Source: an uncultured Ruminococcus sp. | Lineage (GTDB): Bacteria > Bacillota > Clostridia > Monoglobales > Monoglobaceae | Direction of reading: 5' to 3' | DNA length: 63,748 bases | Assembly (NCBI GenBank): GCA_902760955.1 | Contig: CACWIG010000018.1 | Coordinates: 1-63,748 of the forward strand | In this document: positions 26,488-36,287 of the stretch, in pieces | Layout of the letters: each line of letters starts with the position of its first letter | Position numbering within the stretch: the stretch's first letter is position 1 | The notes under the pieces: generated by a model | Database searches by the model: none | What the model saw: only the letters and a program-made list of their open reading frames with translations | Told to the model about the DNA's origin: nothing | Program-made: the position numbers and the translations under genes

Positions 26488-26943
26488 ATGGCTGTAATTT
26501 TATGGATAATTATTGCATTTGCGGCAGGCGTTGTTGAGATGGTAACAACTGCATTGGTATCGGTGTGGTTTGCCGTAGGAGCGGTTTGTGCCGCTATCGC
26601 CGCGGGATTAGGGTTTAGTGAAAGTGTGCAGATAATCGCATTTTTATTGGTGTCTGCATTGACGCTTGCAATCACTTTCCCCCTATGCAAAAAAATGAGA
26701 GTGATTAAAAAAGTGCCTACAAATGCTGACAGACTTATCGGACATATTGGTGTCATAACGGAGGATGTTGACCCAATCCGTGCCAAAGGTGAGGTTAATG
26801 TCTGCGGTCAGATATGGTCTGTTCAGGTAAGAGGAGATGCCTTTGCCAAAATCGGTACAAAGGTTAAGGTTGAAGAGATTTCAGGGGCGCATCTTGTTGT
26901 AACAGTAGTTGATGATAATGTAAATGAAAGTGAGGAAGTATAA
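26488..26943 (+). CDS. NfeD-family membrane protein
   Basis: The 151-residue product has two to three N-terminal membrane segments (VILWIIIAFAAGVVEMVTTAL; SVWFAVGAVCAAIAAGL; IIAFLLVSALTLAITFP) and a C-terminal OB-fold (IGHIGVITEDVDPIRAKGEV to VVTVVDD). NfeD proteins pair with SPFH/band-7 proteins in lipid-raft-like membrane domains, and a SPFH gene follows 2 bases after its stop. A conserved leader motif precedes it. Confidence 0.92.
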   Translation: MAVILWIIIAFAAGVVEMVTTALVSVWFAVGAVCAAIAAGLGFSESVQIIAFLLVSALTLAITFPLCKKMRVIKKVPTNADRLIGHIGVITEDVDPIRAKGEVNVCGQIWSVQVRGDAFAKIGTKVKVEEISGAHLVVTVVDDNVNESEEV

Positions 26944-26945
26944 TT

Positions 26946-27872
26946 ATGGGATTATTAGTAGGTTTTTTAGTTTTAATAATTATTGTTTTAATTGCTAATA
27001 TCAAAATTGTTCCGCAGGCACACGCATATATTGTAGAACGTCTTGGTGCTTTCCACGCAAGCTGGGGAGTGGGATTGCACTTTAAAGTTCCTGTTGTAGA
27101 AAAGGTTGTAAAAAAGGTCAGCCTTAAAGAGCAGGTCGTTGACTTTCCACCTCAGCCTGTTATTACTAAGGACAACGTAACAATGCAGATAGATACTGTT
27201 GTGTATTTTCAGATAACTGACCCAAGACTTTATACCTATGGTGTAGAGCTTCCTATGTCGGCTATTGAAAATCTCACTGCCACAACACTCAGAAACATAA
27301 TCGGTGATATGGAACTTGATGAAAGTTTGACTTCAAGAGATGTTATCAATACCAAGATGAGAGCAATCCTTGACGAGGCAACTGACCCCTGGGGAATAAA
27401 AATCAATCGTGTTGAACTTAAAAACATTATTCCGCCTGCAGGTATACGTGAGGCGATGGAAAAACAGATGAAGGCAGAGCGTGAAAGACGTGAGTCTATT
27501 CTCCGTGCCGAAGGCGAAAAGAAATCTGCTGTCCTTGTTGCCGAAGGTAAAAAGGAGTCAAGAATATTAGAGGCAGAAGCTGAAAAACAATCACAGATAT
27601 TAAAGGCTGAGGCTGAAAAGGAAGCAGCAATCCGCATAGCTGAAGGTGAAGCACAGGCAATCAGAGAGGTGCAGAAGGCAACTGCTGAAGGTCTTAAAAT
27701 GCTGAATGAGGCAAGTCCTTCAGATGCTGTTTTGGCAATAAAGGGTATGGAGGCGTTTGCTAAGGCGGCAGACGGCAAAGCAACAAAAATTATTGTTCCG
27801 TCTGAACTCCAGGGCCTTGCAGGTCTGGCAACATCAATTAAAGAGATTGTAACTGATAATGACAATAAATAA
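26946..27872 (+). CDS. SPFH/Band 7 family protein (QmcA/stomatin-like)
   Basis: The 308-residue membrane-anchored scaffold has one N-terminal transmembrane segment, a band-7 domain (AYIVERLGAFHASWGVGLHF; DNVTMQIDTVVYFQI) and a long alanine/glutamate coiled coil (KSAVLVAEGKKESRILEAEA). The C-terminal KATKIIVPSELQGLAGLATS matches stomatin-like proteins. With NfeD upstream it forms the usual two-gene unit for membrane microdomain organisation. Confidence 0.94.
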   Translation: MGLLVGFLVLIIIVLIANIKIVPQAHAYIVERLGAFHASWGVGLHFKVPVVEKVVKKVSLKEQVVDFPPQPVITKDNVTMQIDTVVYFQITDPRLYTYGVELPMSAIENLTATTLRNIIGDMELDESLTSRDVINTKMRAILDEATDPWGIKINRVELKNIIPPAGIREAMEKQMKAERERRESILRAEGEKKSAVLVAEGKKESRILEAEAEKQSQILKAEAEKEAAIRIAEGEAQAIREVQKATAEGLKMLNEASPSDAVLAIKGMEAFAKAADGKATKIIVPSELQGLAGLATSIKEIVTDNDNK

Positions 27873-27911
27873 TTTATTATAGAAAGATTAACAGAATTAT
27901 AGGAGGTACTT

Positions 27912-28652
27912 ATGTCAGGACATTCAAAATGGGCAACTATCAAAAGAAAAAAGGGAGCAATCGACGCGAAACGCGGTAAGATTTTTACCAAAATCGGACG
28001 TGAGCTTATGGTTGCAGTTAAAGAGGGAGGACCTGATCCTGACAGCAATTCAAAGCTGAGAGATGTTATTGCCAAGGCAAAGGCAAATAATATGCCTAAC
28101 GATAACATTCAGAGAAGTATAAAAAAGGCTTCAGGCGAAGGCAGCACAAATGAATATTTTGAAATGATATACGAGGGATATGGACCTTGCGGAATTGCTG
28201 TTATGGTTGAAACCTTGACAGATAACAAAAACAGAACAGCAGGCGATTTGCGTCATTACTTTGACAAGAATGGCGGTAACTTAGGTCAAAATGGTTGCGT
28301 AGGCTTTATGTTTGACAGAAAAGGTATGATTGTTATTGAAAAGGCTGACGGCATTGACGAGGACACTTTGATGATGGAAGCTTTAGAAGCAGGTGCCGAC
28401 GATTTTAATGTTGAGGATGATTGCTTTGAAATTATGACAACACCTGAGAGCTTTAGTCAGGTTCGTGATAATCTTGATGCCGCAGGATATAGCTTTGTTC
28501 AGGCTGAGATTAACTACATTCCTCAGACAACAACTGCCATTGATAATGAAGAGGATATCAAGAAGATGGAAAAGCTTATTGATATGCTTGAAGAAAATGA
28601 TGATGTTCAAAACGTATATCACACCTGGGAAATGCCTGAGGATGAAGAATAA
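27912..28652 (+). CDS. yebC: YebC/PmpR family regulatory or translation protein
   Basis: The 246-residue product begins [20 protein letters not shown], the invariant YebC start, with [23 protein letters not shown] and [12 protein letters not shown] blocks. The family was first described as DNA-binding regulators; recent work ties members to translation of difficult proline motifs. AGGAGG precedes ATG 27912. The next gene begins 30 bases on. Confidence 0.96.
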   Translation: MSGHSKWATIKRKKGAIDAKRGKIFTKIGRELMVAVKEGGPDPDSNSKLRDVIAKAKANNMPNDNIQRSIKKASGEGSTNEYFEMIYEGYGPCGIAVMVETLTDNKNRTAGDLRHYFDKNGGNLGQNGCVGFMFDRKGMIVIEKADGIDEDTLMMEALEAGADDFNVEDDCFEIMTTPESFSQVRDNLDAAGYSFVQAEINYIPQTTTAIDNEEDIKKMEKLIDMLEENDDVQNVYHTWEMPEDEE

Positions 28653-28682
28653 TTGAATTGATAATTTTGCGGAGGTGAGAGG

Positions 28683-29789
28683 ATGCCGACTTTTTTACAT
28701 ACTGCAGATTTGCATTTGGATACGACTTTTTCCGCTCACTTTACTGCAGAGCAAGCAAAAATCAGAAGAAACGAAATGTTGAGATGCGTTTCCAATCTGA
28801 TTGACCTTGCTAAAAACTATGATATTTTACTTATTGCAGGTGATGTGTTCGACAGCAGTTATGTTTCAGAAGAAACAGTTTCTTTTTTAAAAAGAAAATT
28901 TGCTGAGCTTGAGCATACATATGTATTTATATCTGCAGGAAACCACGACCCGTATACATCAAATTCGGTCTATGCAAATACGGACTTTGGCGACAATGTT
29001 CATATATTCGGCACTGAGCCTGAATGTGTGGAACTTGCTGAGCTTAAAACCCGTGTGTACGGATGCAGTTTTTCCGATACATATTCGGATATCGCAAAAA
29101 GGTTTAATAAAATAGATAAGACAGAGGGCATAACCGATATAATATTGATGCACGCTGACGTTGTTTCAAATATGGAGGACGGTGGCTATAATTCAATAGA
29201 CAGACGGTATATAGAAGGTTGCGGTGCTGATTATCTTGCACTTGGACATATACATACCAGGTCTGAAATAAAAAAATGCGGCAATACATACTTTGCATAT
29301 CCGGGTCTGCCTGAGGGCAGAGGCTTTGATGAATGCGGAGATATGGGATGCTATATTGGTGAAATTAATGATGGAGCCGTAAAGGCAGAATTTAAAAAAC
29401 TGTGTATCCGCAGGCTTTTTAAGGTGGATGTTGATATAAGCGGTCTGTCAGATAATATTCAGATTTTCGACAAGGTTAAGCAAGAAATTTTATCCTATGG
29501 CTGTGAAAATGATATGTATAAAATCAATGTCATCGGAAAAATCTCTTCTGAAATATTTAATATTGACATACTGAAAAACGATATCAAAGATGTGGTATAT
29601 TATGCTGAAGTCACGGATAATACGCAGCAGGATTATGATATAGATGCCATAGCTGTACAAAATACCTTGTGCGGTGAGTTCGTCAGAATGATGCAAGACA
29701 AGATAAAGGATTGCGATGATGAAGAACGGCTTGTAGCAGAGAATGCTTTGATGATAGGGCTGGACGCCTTGCTTGGAGGTGAGGTGTAA
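28683..29789 (+). CDS. SbcD/YhaO-like metallophosphoesterase (DNA repair exonuclease subunit)
   Basis: The 368-residue calcineurin-like phosphoesterase shows all five motif blocks: TADLHLD, AGDVFDSS, SAGNHDP, MHAD and GHIH. It resembles Mre11/SbcD, more precisely Bacillus YhaO. A C-terminal domain follows from about 245. Its stop overlaps the start of the ATPase gene by one base (TAATG), so the pair is translationally coupled and probably forms an Mre11-Rad50-like complex. Confidence 0.9.
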   Translation: MPTFLHTADLHLDTTFSAHFTAEQAKIRRNEMLRCVSNLIDLAKNYDILLIAGDVFDSSYVSEETVSFLKRKFAELEHTYVFISAGNHDPYTSNSVYANTDFGDNVHIFGTEPECVELAELKTRVYGCSFSDTYSDIAKRFNKIDKTEGITDIILMHADVVSNMEDGGYNSIDRRYIEGCGADYLALGHIHTRSEIKKCGNTYFAYPGLPEGRGFDECGDMGCYIGEINDGAVKAEFKKLCIRRLFKVDVDISGLSDNIQIFDKVKQEILSYGCENDMYKINVIGKISSEIFNIDILKNDIKDVVYYAEVTDNTQQDYDIDAIAVQNTLCGEFVRMMQDKIKDCDDEERLVAENALMIGLDALLGGEV

Positions 29790-31702
29790 TGGCTGTTATT
29801 ATAGAAAAGCTTAATCTTATAAAATTCGGTAAGTTTAAGGATTTTGAGATTAATACAAAGAATGGTTTAAATGTAATTTATGGTGTTAATGAAGCGGGAA
29901 AGTCTACGATAAATTTATTTATTAAGGCTATGCTTTATGGTATGTCCACCAGAAAAAAGAGTGGTGAGGCTCTTAAGGAAAGAGAGAGGGCAATTCCCTG
30001 GAATGAGAAAAGAGCCGAGGGTATCCTTACTGTAAACAATGATGGTGTACTTATAGAGATAAGACGTCAGTTTGGTAAGACGGCTGTCGGTGACAAAACT
30101 GAAATATGTTATGCACTGAGCGGCGAAAAAATAGATGATATTAAGTTTAATTCTGTGGGTGAATGGTTATTTGACATTCCGCAAGAGGTATTTGAAAAAA
30201 CTTTGTGGATAAGTCAAAACGGCACCTTTATGGGCGGCAGAGATGATGAACTGTTAAAGCGTGTTTCAAATCTTAGTGAAAGCGGTGACGAAGTTGTTTC
30301 TGCAAAGAAGGCACTTGAAAGGCTTGCGGCTATGCAGAAGCAAATAAAAGCGGCTGACAGACGTAACACCGACGGAAGATTGGATGAATTAAATAAAAGG
30401 CTTGAGGAGTGCCGACGTGAGAAATATGATTTATCGACACGTCTTGCACAACAAAAGACAAGCGAAGAAAGAAAGCTCGAGTTAGGAACAGAACTTTCTA
30501 AGGTTGAAACTGAAATCAATCAACTTGAGATTAGTTATAAAAATAGTCTTGAGTACGAGAAAAAAGTCTCCGAGAGAGAAGTATACAGACAGATATGTGA
30601 ATGTGACAATAAACTTGATAGAATTTATCAGGAGGAAGAATACAAAAAAAGCAGGGATTTAACCGAAGATATTGTATCAAAGGCGTGGACAGCCCAGGAG
30701 AGAATTGCATCATTAGAGAAAGAGAGTGCATATTCTGTTCCTGATATTAAGGAAGTCGATTACGAGAAAACAAAACTGCGTTTTGGTGTAATATCGGGTG
30801 TTGGTGCCGCATTGCTGATTGTTGGTTTAATAATGGCAATTGTGTGCGGTATAATCTTAAATTCTGCTGTTATAGCAATAGTTATGACGGCTGTTGTATT
30901 TGTGGGTGCGGTTTGCATAGCTTTGGGTATAACTAATATCAGAAAATGCAATACTTTAAAAAGTGAGTATTTAAAGAAAAAGAATGATATTGACCAAAAG
31001 AAGAAGGCAATTAATGATGAACTTTCTGTATTACAAAAAGATTTAGACAGAGTTTTAAATAAATACGCAGTAAATGATGCAGGTGAACTCAGAAATCTTT
31101 TTGTGACAGGGCAAGGCTTAGATGTACGTATAAACGGCTTAATTGAAATGAAAAAGGAATTGAGCAGAGGATATGACTTAGAAGAACTTGCAAAGACAAG
31201 CGTCGGTATTGATACAGAAATCAATTCCATTAAGAATGAGATTGATGAGTGTAATAATAAAATCTCTGCTATAGAATTGGCGGCAGAAACAATCAAAAAG
31301 GCGGCAGAGGAATGGAAGTCAATGATTACACCTGAGATAAATAACTCTGTCAACAGAATTATGGATAAACTTACATATGGCAAACATAATGATGTAAGGA
31401 TATCTGACGAATTTAAAATCAGAGTTGCAAGCAACAAAGAGCTGTATGACGCTGAATACTTCAGCTATGGTACCTATGAGCAGTTGTATTTTGCACTAAG
31501 AGTAGCGGTATCGGGGAACATTGACGGAGAAAAACCTCTGTTTTTAGACGATATATTAACAACCTATGACGATAAACGTGCTGAGGCTGCTATGGCTTTT
31601 TTGAATGACTTTGCAGACAGGGGACAGGTTTTTGTATTTACTTGTCACAGTCATATCGAAAAGATGGCGGCGGACTTTAAGGCAAACATAATAAAATTAT
31701 AG
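29789..31702 (+). CDS. SMC/Rad50-like ATPase with central membrane segments (YhaN-like)
   Basis: The 637-residue product has Walker A GVNEAGKST (about 34-42), Q-loop region, coiled coil (about 170-320), then two hydrophobic spans (LLIVGLIMAIVCGIIL; AIVMTAVVFVGAVCIALGI, about 343-385) inside the coiled coil, a second coil, and a C-terminal signature SYGTYEQLYFALR with Walker B LFLDDI (about 586). YhaN-like ATPases share such spans, unlike cytosolic SbcC. It should form a membrane-tethered nuclease complex with the coupled phosphoesterase. Confidence 0.88.
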   Translation: MAVIIEKLNLIKFGKFKDFEINTKNGLNVIYGVNEAGKSTINLFIKAMLYGMSTRKKSGEALKERERAIPWNEKRAEGILTVNNDGVLIEIRRQFGKTAVGDKTEICYALSGEKIDDIKFNSVGEWLFDIPQEVFEKTLWISQNGTFMGGRDDELLKRVSNLSESGDEVVSAKKALERLAAMQKQIKAADRRNTDGRLDELNKRLEECRREKYDLSTRLAQQKTSEERKLELGTELSKVETEINQLEISYKNSLEYEKKVSEREVYRQICECDNKLDRIYQEEEYKKSRDLTEDIVSKAWTAQERIASLEKESAYSVPDIKEVDYEKTKLRFGVISGVGAALLIVGLIMAIVCGIILNSAVIAIVMTAVVFVGAVCIALGITNIRKCNTLKSEYLKKKNDIDQKKKAINDELSVLQKDLDRVLNKYAVNDAGELRNLFVTGQGLDVRINGLIEMKKELSRGYDLEELAKTSVGIDTEINSIKNEIDECNNKISAIELAAETIKKAAEEWKSMITPEINNSVNRIMDKLTYGKHNDVRISDEFKIRVASNKELYDAEYFSYGTYEQLYFALRVAVSGNIDGEKPLFLDDILTTYDDKRAEAAMAFLNDFADRGQVFVFTCHSHIEKMAADFKANIIKL

Positions 31703-31728
31703 TTTTAAATAAGGAAGGAGATAATAAT

Positions 31729-32082
31729 ATGGCTGCAGAAATCAAAAATGAAAAAGGTTTAATTAGAATTTCAAATTCGGTTATTGCAAATATTGCAGGA
31801 TATGCTGCAACAAAGTGCTATGGTGTTGTTGGGATGGCAATAAGGTCGGGCAAGGATGGAATAGCACAACTGCTTAAAAAAGAAAATCTTGACAAGGGTA
31901 TTAAGGTCAAGGTTGTGGGAGATACAGTTGATATTTCCTTATATGTGATAATGGAGTATGGTGTAAATTTAAGCACCGTAGGAGATATTATTAAAAGTGA
32001 CGTTAAATACCAGGTAGAGGAAGCAACGGGTTTAAGAGTTGGCTCTGTAACTGTTAATGTGGAGAGCATCCGCGTAAATTAA
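31729..32082 (+). CDS. Asp23/Gls24 family protein (YloU-like)
   Basis: The 117-residue product carries the DUF322 core (IRISNSVIANIAGYAATKCYGV; IKVKVVGDTVDISLYVIMEYG; KYQVEEATGLRVGSVTVNVE). The family is linked to envelope stress and to fatty-acid kinase loci. It lies 22 bases before fakA, as YloU-YloV do in Bacillus. GGAAGGAG precedes ATG 31729. Confidence 0.93.
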   Translation: MAAEIKNEKGLIRISNSVIANIAGYAATKCYGVVGMAIRSGKDGIAQLLKKENLDKGIKVKVVGDTVDISLYVIMEYGVNLSTVGDIIKSDVKYQVEEATGLRVGSVTVNVESIRVN

Positions 32083-32116
32083 TTGTCGGCTCTGTCAGAA
32101 AGGATTGATTGTTAAG

Positions 32117-33751
32117 GTGAGAAGTATAACTTATGATAATGTCAGACTTATGATAGAGTCTGCATCAAACAATTTGCAGAATAACAAAAAGGCGATAAAT
32201 GATTTGAATGTTTTTCCTGTTCCCGATGGTGATACAGGTACAAATATGGGGTTGACATTTGGTGCGGCGGCAAAGACTGCACTTGACGGCAAGTCCGAAA
32301 ATGTGGGAGAACTGATTGGAATGCTTGCAAAAGCATCTCTCAGAAACGCAAGAGGTAATTCAGGTGTTATTTTGTCACAGATTTTAAGAGGCGTTTCGGC
32401 AGCTTTAAACGGCAAGGAATGTTTGACGGTTGCGGATATTAAAGATGCTGCTTGCGGCGGTCGTGATACAGCGTATCGTGCGGTTATGAAGCCGACAGAG
32501 GGTACAATTCTTACTGTTATCCGTGAGGGTGCAGAGTTTGCCGAGCAAAATTTTGAAAAGTACGAAGATGCAGACGAATTCTTCTCTGCGGTAATCGTTG
32601 CGTGCAAGGAAAGTCTTGCAAAAACTCCTGATATTTTGCCTGTTTTAAAGCAAGCAGGCGTTGTGGATGCAGGTGGTTGTGGCGTTACCACTTTGCTTGA
32701 GGGGGCTGAGTATGCCTTAAATAACGGAAAGGTAATGGAATTGTCCGAAGGCGTAGAGCCTGTAAAGAGTGGCAGTGCTGTTGCAAATGCTGATATCGAT
32801 ACGGCAAATATAAGATACCAATATTGCACAGAGTTTATTATTCAGAAGTCATCGCCTGAACGTCAGGCAACACAGTTTCAAGCGGCAATACGTTCTAAGG
32901 GCGATTGTATGCTTGTTATTGATGATGAAGAGATTGTGAAGGTACATATTCACACAAATCATCCTGGATTTATTATGGAACAGGCAGTTAAACTTGGTGA
33001 ATTGATAAATATTAAGGTTGACAATATGAAGTATCAGCACAACGAAAAAATCAGAGCTGAAGAAGAGGAGAAAACTGCTCCTTCAGAGCCGCCTAAGAAA
33101 TATGGCGTAGTTGCCGTTTCGGTAGGTGACGGAATTGCTGAGGTATTTGAAAGCGTTAATGTTGACAGAATAGTTGAGGGCGGTCAGACTATGAACCCAA
33201 GCACTCAGGATTTGCTTGACGCAGTTTCAAAAGTCAATGCTGAAAATGTCTTTATTCTTCCGAATAATAAAAACATTATTCTTGCCGCACAGCAAGTCAA
33301 CGAGCTAAGCGACAAGAATGTAATTGTAATTCCAACCAAGAATATGCCGCAGGGAATATCTGCAATGCTTGTCTTTGATGAGGAAGCGGATATTGAAACA
33401 AACACAGAGTCTATGAATGAGATGATGTCTGCCGTTAAATGCGGACAGGTGACTTTTGCGGCAAGAGATTCAGAGGTTGGCGGTTTTGATATACACGAAG
33501 GCGACGTTATGGGAATGATAGGCAGTGATATCACCAATATCGGAAGTGATATCAATGATGTATCCTATGAGCTTGCAGAAAAAATGATAGATGAGGATAC
33601 TGCCCTTGCAACCATATATTACGGGGCTGATACAGACGAGGAGTCAGCAAATGCATTAGCCGATAGAATTTCTGAAAAATACGGCGATATTGACGTATCT
33701 GTCGTAAGCGGAGGTCAGCCTGTATATTACTATATGATTGCTGTTGAGTAA
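32117..33751 (+). CDS. fakA: Fatty acid kinase catalytic subunit FakA (DAK2/YloV)
   Basis: FakA phosphorylates exogenous fatty acids carried by FakB for entry to phospholipid synthesis. The 544-residue product has an N-terminal DhaL domain with NVFPVPDGDTGTNMGLT (ADP/Mg site) and NARGNSGVILSQILRG, GVVDAGGCGV near 210, and the C-terminal DegV-like half from about 310. The start is unclear: TTG 32105 is too close to AAAGGA; GTG 32117 is about 12 bases away. No fakB is seen nearby. Confidence 0.92.
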   Translation: MRSITYDNVRLMIESASNNLQNNKKAINDLNVFPVPDGDTGTNMGLTFGAAAKTALDGKSENVGELIGMLAKASLRNARGNSGVILSQILRGVSAALNGKECLTVADIKDAACGGRDTAYRAVMKPTEGTILTVIREGAEFAEQNFEKYEDADEFFSAVIVACKESLAKTPDILPVLKQAGVVDAGGCGVTTLLEGAEYALNNGKVMELSEGVEPVKSGSAVANADIDTANIRYQYCTEFIIQKSSPERQATQFQAAIRSKGDCMLVIDDEEIVKVHIHTNHPGFIMEQAVKLGELINIKVDNMKYQHNEKIRAEEEEKTAPSEPPKKYGVVAVSVGDGIAEVFESVNVDRIVEGGQTMNPSTQDLLDAVSKVNAENVFILPNNKNIILAAQQVNELSDKNVIVIPTKNMPQGISAMLVFDEEADIETNTESMNEMMSAVKCGQVTFAARDSEVGGFDIHEGDVMGMIGSDITNIGSDINDVSYELAEKMIDEDTALATIYYGADTDEESANALADRISEKYGDIDVSVVSGGQPVYYYMIAVE

Positions 33752-33770
33752 TAAAGGGGTGCTGTGAGGT

Positions 33771-35822
33771 ATGTTAAATCAAAATACCGATATACGATAT
33801 CTCAAAGGAATAGGTGAAAGACGCGCCGAGCTTTTTAATAAGCTTGGCGTATTTACTATTGGCGATTTACTGCGTTATCTGCCGAGAAGCTATGAGGACA
33901 GAACGGATGTAAGAGAAATCAGAGATATAAATGAGGGCGAAAGTCTGTGCGTAAAAGGCTCTCTTGCCTCAGGAATTCGCTCCTTTCGTGCGAGAACAGG
34001 CGCGAGAGTTATTCAGGTCAGAATATCTGACGGGACGGGAATATTAAATATTACGTGGTTCAATGCCCCTTATGTTGAAAAGACGCTGAAGTCAGATATG
34101 TCCTTTACATTTTTCGGGAAGATAAACCGTCGCGGAACAATGTTTGAGATGATTAATCCCGTCATAGAACCTGAAAGTATTTCGGGGGATAAAATGGGTA
34201 AGATATTGCCTGTATATCCTTGCACGAAAGGGCTTACACAAAATAATATCAGGACGGCAGTGGAGAATGCACTTAATAATATTGAAGGCAAGATTGAGGA
34301 TATTATACCGCAGACAATCAGAAAAAAATATATTTTGATGAGTGCAGATGAGGCAATAAGAACAGTGCATATGCCGACAAATTTTGATATGTTTGAGGAA
34401 GCCAGAAGAACTCTTGCCTTTGAAGAGTTCCTTATACTTCAAATGGGAGTAGCGTCTGCAAAACAATATACAAAGGGCAAAAAAGCTGTTCCGATTAAAG
34501 ATGTAAAATGTATAGCTGATTTCTCAAAGGAACTGTCTTTTGAGTTGACTTACGCCCAAAAAAGAGTTATAAACGAGATTTCGGCAGATATAAAAAAGAA
34601 TACACCTATGAACAGATTGGTTCAGGGTGATGTTGGCTCGGGAAAGACACTTGTAGCGGCAGCCGCTATGTATGCTGTTGCAAAGAGCGGTTATACGTCT
34701 GCACTTATGGCGCCTACAGAGGTGCTTGCCAAACAGCATTACAAGAGCCTTAGTAAGCTGTATGCAAAGTTTGGAATAAAAACTGCTTTTTTAAGCGGCG
34801 GACAAAAGGCGGCGGAAAGACGTGAAAATACAGAACTTATCGAAAGCGGTGAGGCAAAGGTTGTCATAGGTACCCACGCACTTATAACGGGTAAGATTAA
34901 AATTCCTAATCTTGCTTTGGCGATAACAGACGAACAGCACAGATTTGGCGTACGACAGAGAACTGTGCTGAGCGGTGAAGGTGACGTTCATACATTGGTT
35001 ATGACGGCGACGCCTATTCCCAGGACACTTTCACTTATTTTGTACGGTGATTTGGATGTTTCGGTAATTGACGAACTTCCCCCTGGACGTAAACCGATTT
35101 CTACAATGGCTGTGGGTGAAAACAGCAGGAAGAAAGTGGAAAACTTTGTCCTGAAAAAACTTGATGAGGGCAGACAGGCGTATTTTATATGTCCCCTTGT
35201 GGAAGAGTCAGAGGCGATAGAGGCAAACGCTGTCGAAACATACTTGGCTGAGTTAAAAAAAGGTGCATATAAAGGCAGAAGAATTGAGGCTCTGCACGGC
35301 AGAATGAAGCCTGCCGAAAAAGAAAAAATAATGCAAAGGTTTGCAAGCGGTGAAACAGAGGCTTTAGTTTCAACTACGGTTGTTGAGGTCGGAGTTGACG
35401 TTCCCAATGCAACTGTAATGGTAATAGAAAATGCCGAAAGATTTGGCTTGTCGCAGCTGCATCAGTTGAGAGGACGTGTTGGCAGAGGTGAGCATCAATC
35501 TTATTGCATATTAATATGCGGAATAATGGGAAACACTATTGCTGAGAGAATGAAGATTATGTGCGACACCAATGATGGCTTCAAAATATCCGAAAAGGAC
35601 TTGGAACTCAGAGGACCAGGTGAATTTTTGGGAACACGACAGCACGGCTTGCCGTCTATGAAGGCAGGAAATTTAATCAGCGATATGCAAATTCTGCGTG
35701 ATGCACACAATGCCGCTTTGGAAATTTTTGATGAAGATCCCACACTAAGCGAGCCTGAAAATGCGAAAATTAAGGATTGCATAAAAAAGAATATGGAGAA
35801 TATGGGGAACATATTAAACTAA
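33771..35822 (+). CDS. recG: ATP-dependent DNA helicase RecG
   Basis: RecG remodels stalled replication forks and Holliday junctions. The 683-residue product has an N-terminal wedge/OB domain (RYLKGIGERRAELFNKLG; VRISDGTGILNITWFNAPY) and helicase motifs: VQGDVGSGKT (I), TPTEVLA-like, DEQHRFG (II), TATPIPRT (III), and QLRGRVGRGEHQSYC (VI), with a C-terminal TRAQ segment. It follows fakA by 19 bases. Confidence 0.97.
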   Translation: MLNQNTDIRYLKGIGERRAELFNKLGVFTIGDLLRYLPRSYEDRTDVREIRDINEGESLCVKGSLASGIRSFRARTGARVIQVRISDGTGILNITWFNAPYVEKTLKSDMSFTFFGKINRRGTMFEMINPVIEPESISGDKMGKILPVYPCTKGLTQNNIRTAVENALNNIEGKIEDIIPQTIRKKYILMSADEAIRTVHMPTNFDMFEEARRTLAFEEFLILQMGVASAKQYTKGKKAVPIKDVKCIADFSKELSFELTYAQKRVINEISADIKKNTPMNRLVQGDVGSGKTLVAAAAMYAVAKSGYTSALMAPTEVLAKQHYKSLSKLYAKFGIKTAFLSGGQKAAERRENTELIESGEAKVVIGTHALITGKIKIPNLALAITDEQHRFGVRQRTVLSGEGDVHTLVMTATPIPRTLSLILYGDLDVSVIDELPPGRKPISTMAVGENSRKKVENFVLKKLDEGRQAYFICPLVEESEAIEANAVETYLAELKKGAYKGRRIEALHGRMKPAEKEKIMQRFASGETEALVSTTVVEVGVDVPNATVMVIENAERFGLSQLHQLRGRVGRGEHQSYCILICGIMGNTIAERMKIMCDTNDGFKISEKDLELRGPGEFLGTRQHGLPSMKAGNLISDMQILRDAHNAALEIFDEDPTLSEPENAKIKDCIKKNMENMGNILN

Positions 35823-35872
35823 AACTGTAACCAAATACCTCTTGATGCGTATACTGATATAAGATAGGAGAA

Positions 35873-35921
35873 AATTAAATTACTATTTATGCCGACACAA
35901 GTCGGCGGAATGGAGATTTTT
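35873..35921 (+). promoter_or_regulatory. Shared leader motif, copy 2
   Basis: Reads AAATTACTATTTATGCC, then GCCGAC-ACAA-GTCGGC as a perfect 6-bp hairpin, then GGAATGGAGAT before the ATG. It has the strongest hairpin of the three copies (26440, 35873, 60258). Confidence 0.62.
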
Positions 35922-36095
35922 ATGTGGCGAAGATGTAAAAACAGTTGCAGAAAGTCTTGTTTTCCTTGGGGATATATACTTATTTCGGTAGGTATAGGCT
36001 TGTTGCTTGCGTACATAATTCCGTATTCTTTGTTGATAACCATCTTCGGAATTGCTCTTATTGCATCAGGGGTATGCTTTATGCGAAGAAAATAA
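35922..36095 (+). CDS. Small cysteine-containing membrane protein, uncharacterised
   Basis: The 57-residue product opens MWRRCKNSCRKSCFPWG, a basic stretch with three cysteines, then one hydrophobic region long enough for one or two spans (YILISVGIGLLLAYIIPYSL; IFGIALIASGVCFM) and ends RRK. ATG 35922 follows GGAG; the longer in-frame start at 35889 would run through the leader hairpin. Sandwiched between recG and spoVM, it may be sporulation-related, but no family is recognised. Confidence 0.65.
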   Translation: MWRRCKNSCRKSCFPWGYILISVGIGLLLAYIIPYSLLITIFGIALIASGVCFMRRK

Positions 36096-36148
36096 CAATT
36101 TTAAGTAAATTGCTCATTCAAACTATGTGAGCGGAAAGGTGTGTTTTT

Positions 36149-36238
36149 ATGCAAGTAGTTGTTGTGAAGGCTCCTAAATTGTTACGCGGTGTACTTAGAA
36201 TGATGTTTAAAATTAAAAAGACAGAAGATAATATGTGA
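36149..36238 (+). CDS. spoVM: Stage V sporulation protein SpoVM
   Basis: The 29-residue peptide begins MQVVVVKAPKLLRGVLRMMF and ends KIKKTEDNM. SpoVM (26 residues in Bacillus) is an amphipathic helix that recognises the positive curvature of the forespore membrane and anchors SpoIVA coat assembly. The K-x-P-K-x-L-x-G-x-x-R pattern, the length, and the position beside asp23-like, fakA and recG (spoVM neighbours yloU-yloV in Bacillus) support the call. GGAAAGG is 9 bases before ATG 36149. It is below usual gene-finder length limits. Confidence 0.88.
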   Translation: MQVVVVKAPKLLRGVLRMMFKIKKTEDNM

Positions 36239-36254
36239 AATGTAATAAAACTTG

Positions 36255-36285
36255 TCATCACCCCATATAAATTAAGGGGTGATGA
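36255..36285 (+). promoter_or_regulatory. Inverted repeat covering the amidase ribosome-binding site
   Basis: TCATCACCCC and GGGGTGATGA form a perfect 10-bp stem with an 11-base loop; the right arm contains the Shine-Dalgarno GGGG and is followed by TTTTGTTT. It could be a spoVM terminator, an attenuator or a translational lid for the next gene. Confidence 0.65.
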
Positions 36286-36287
36286 TT

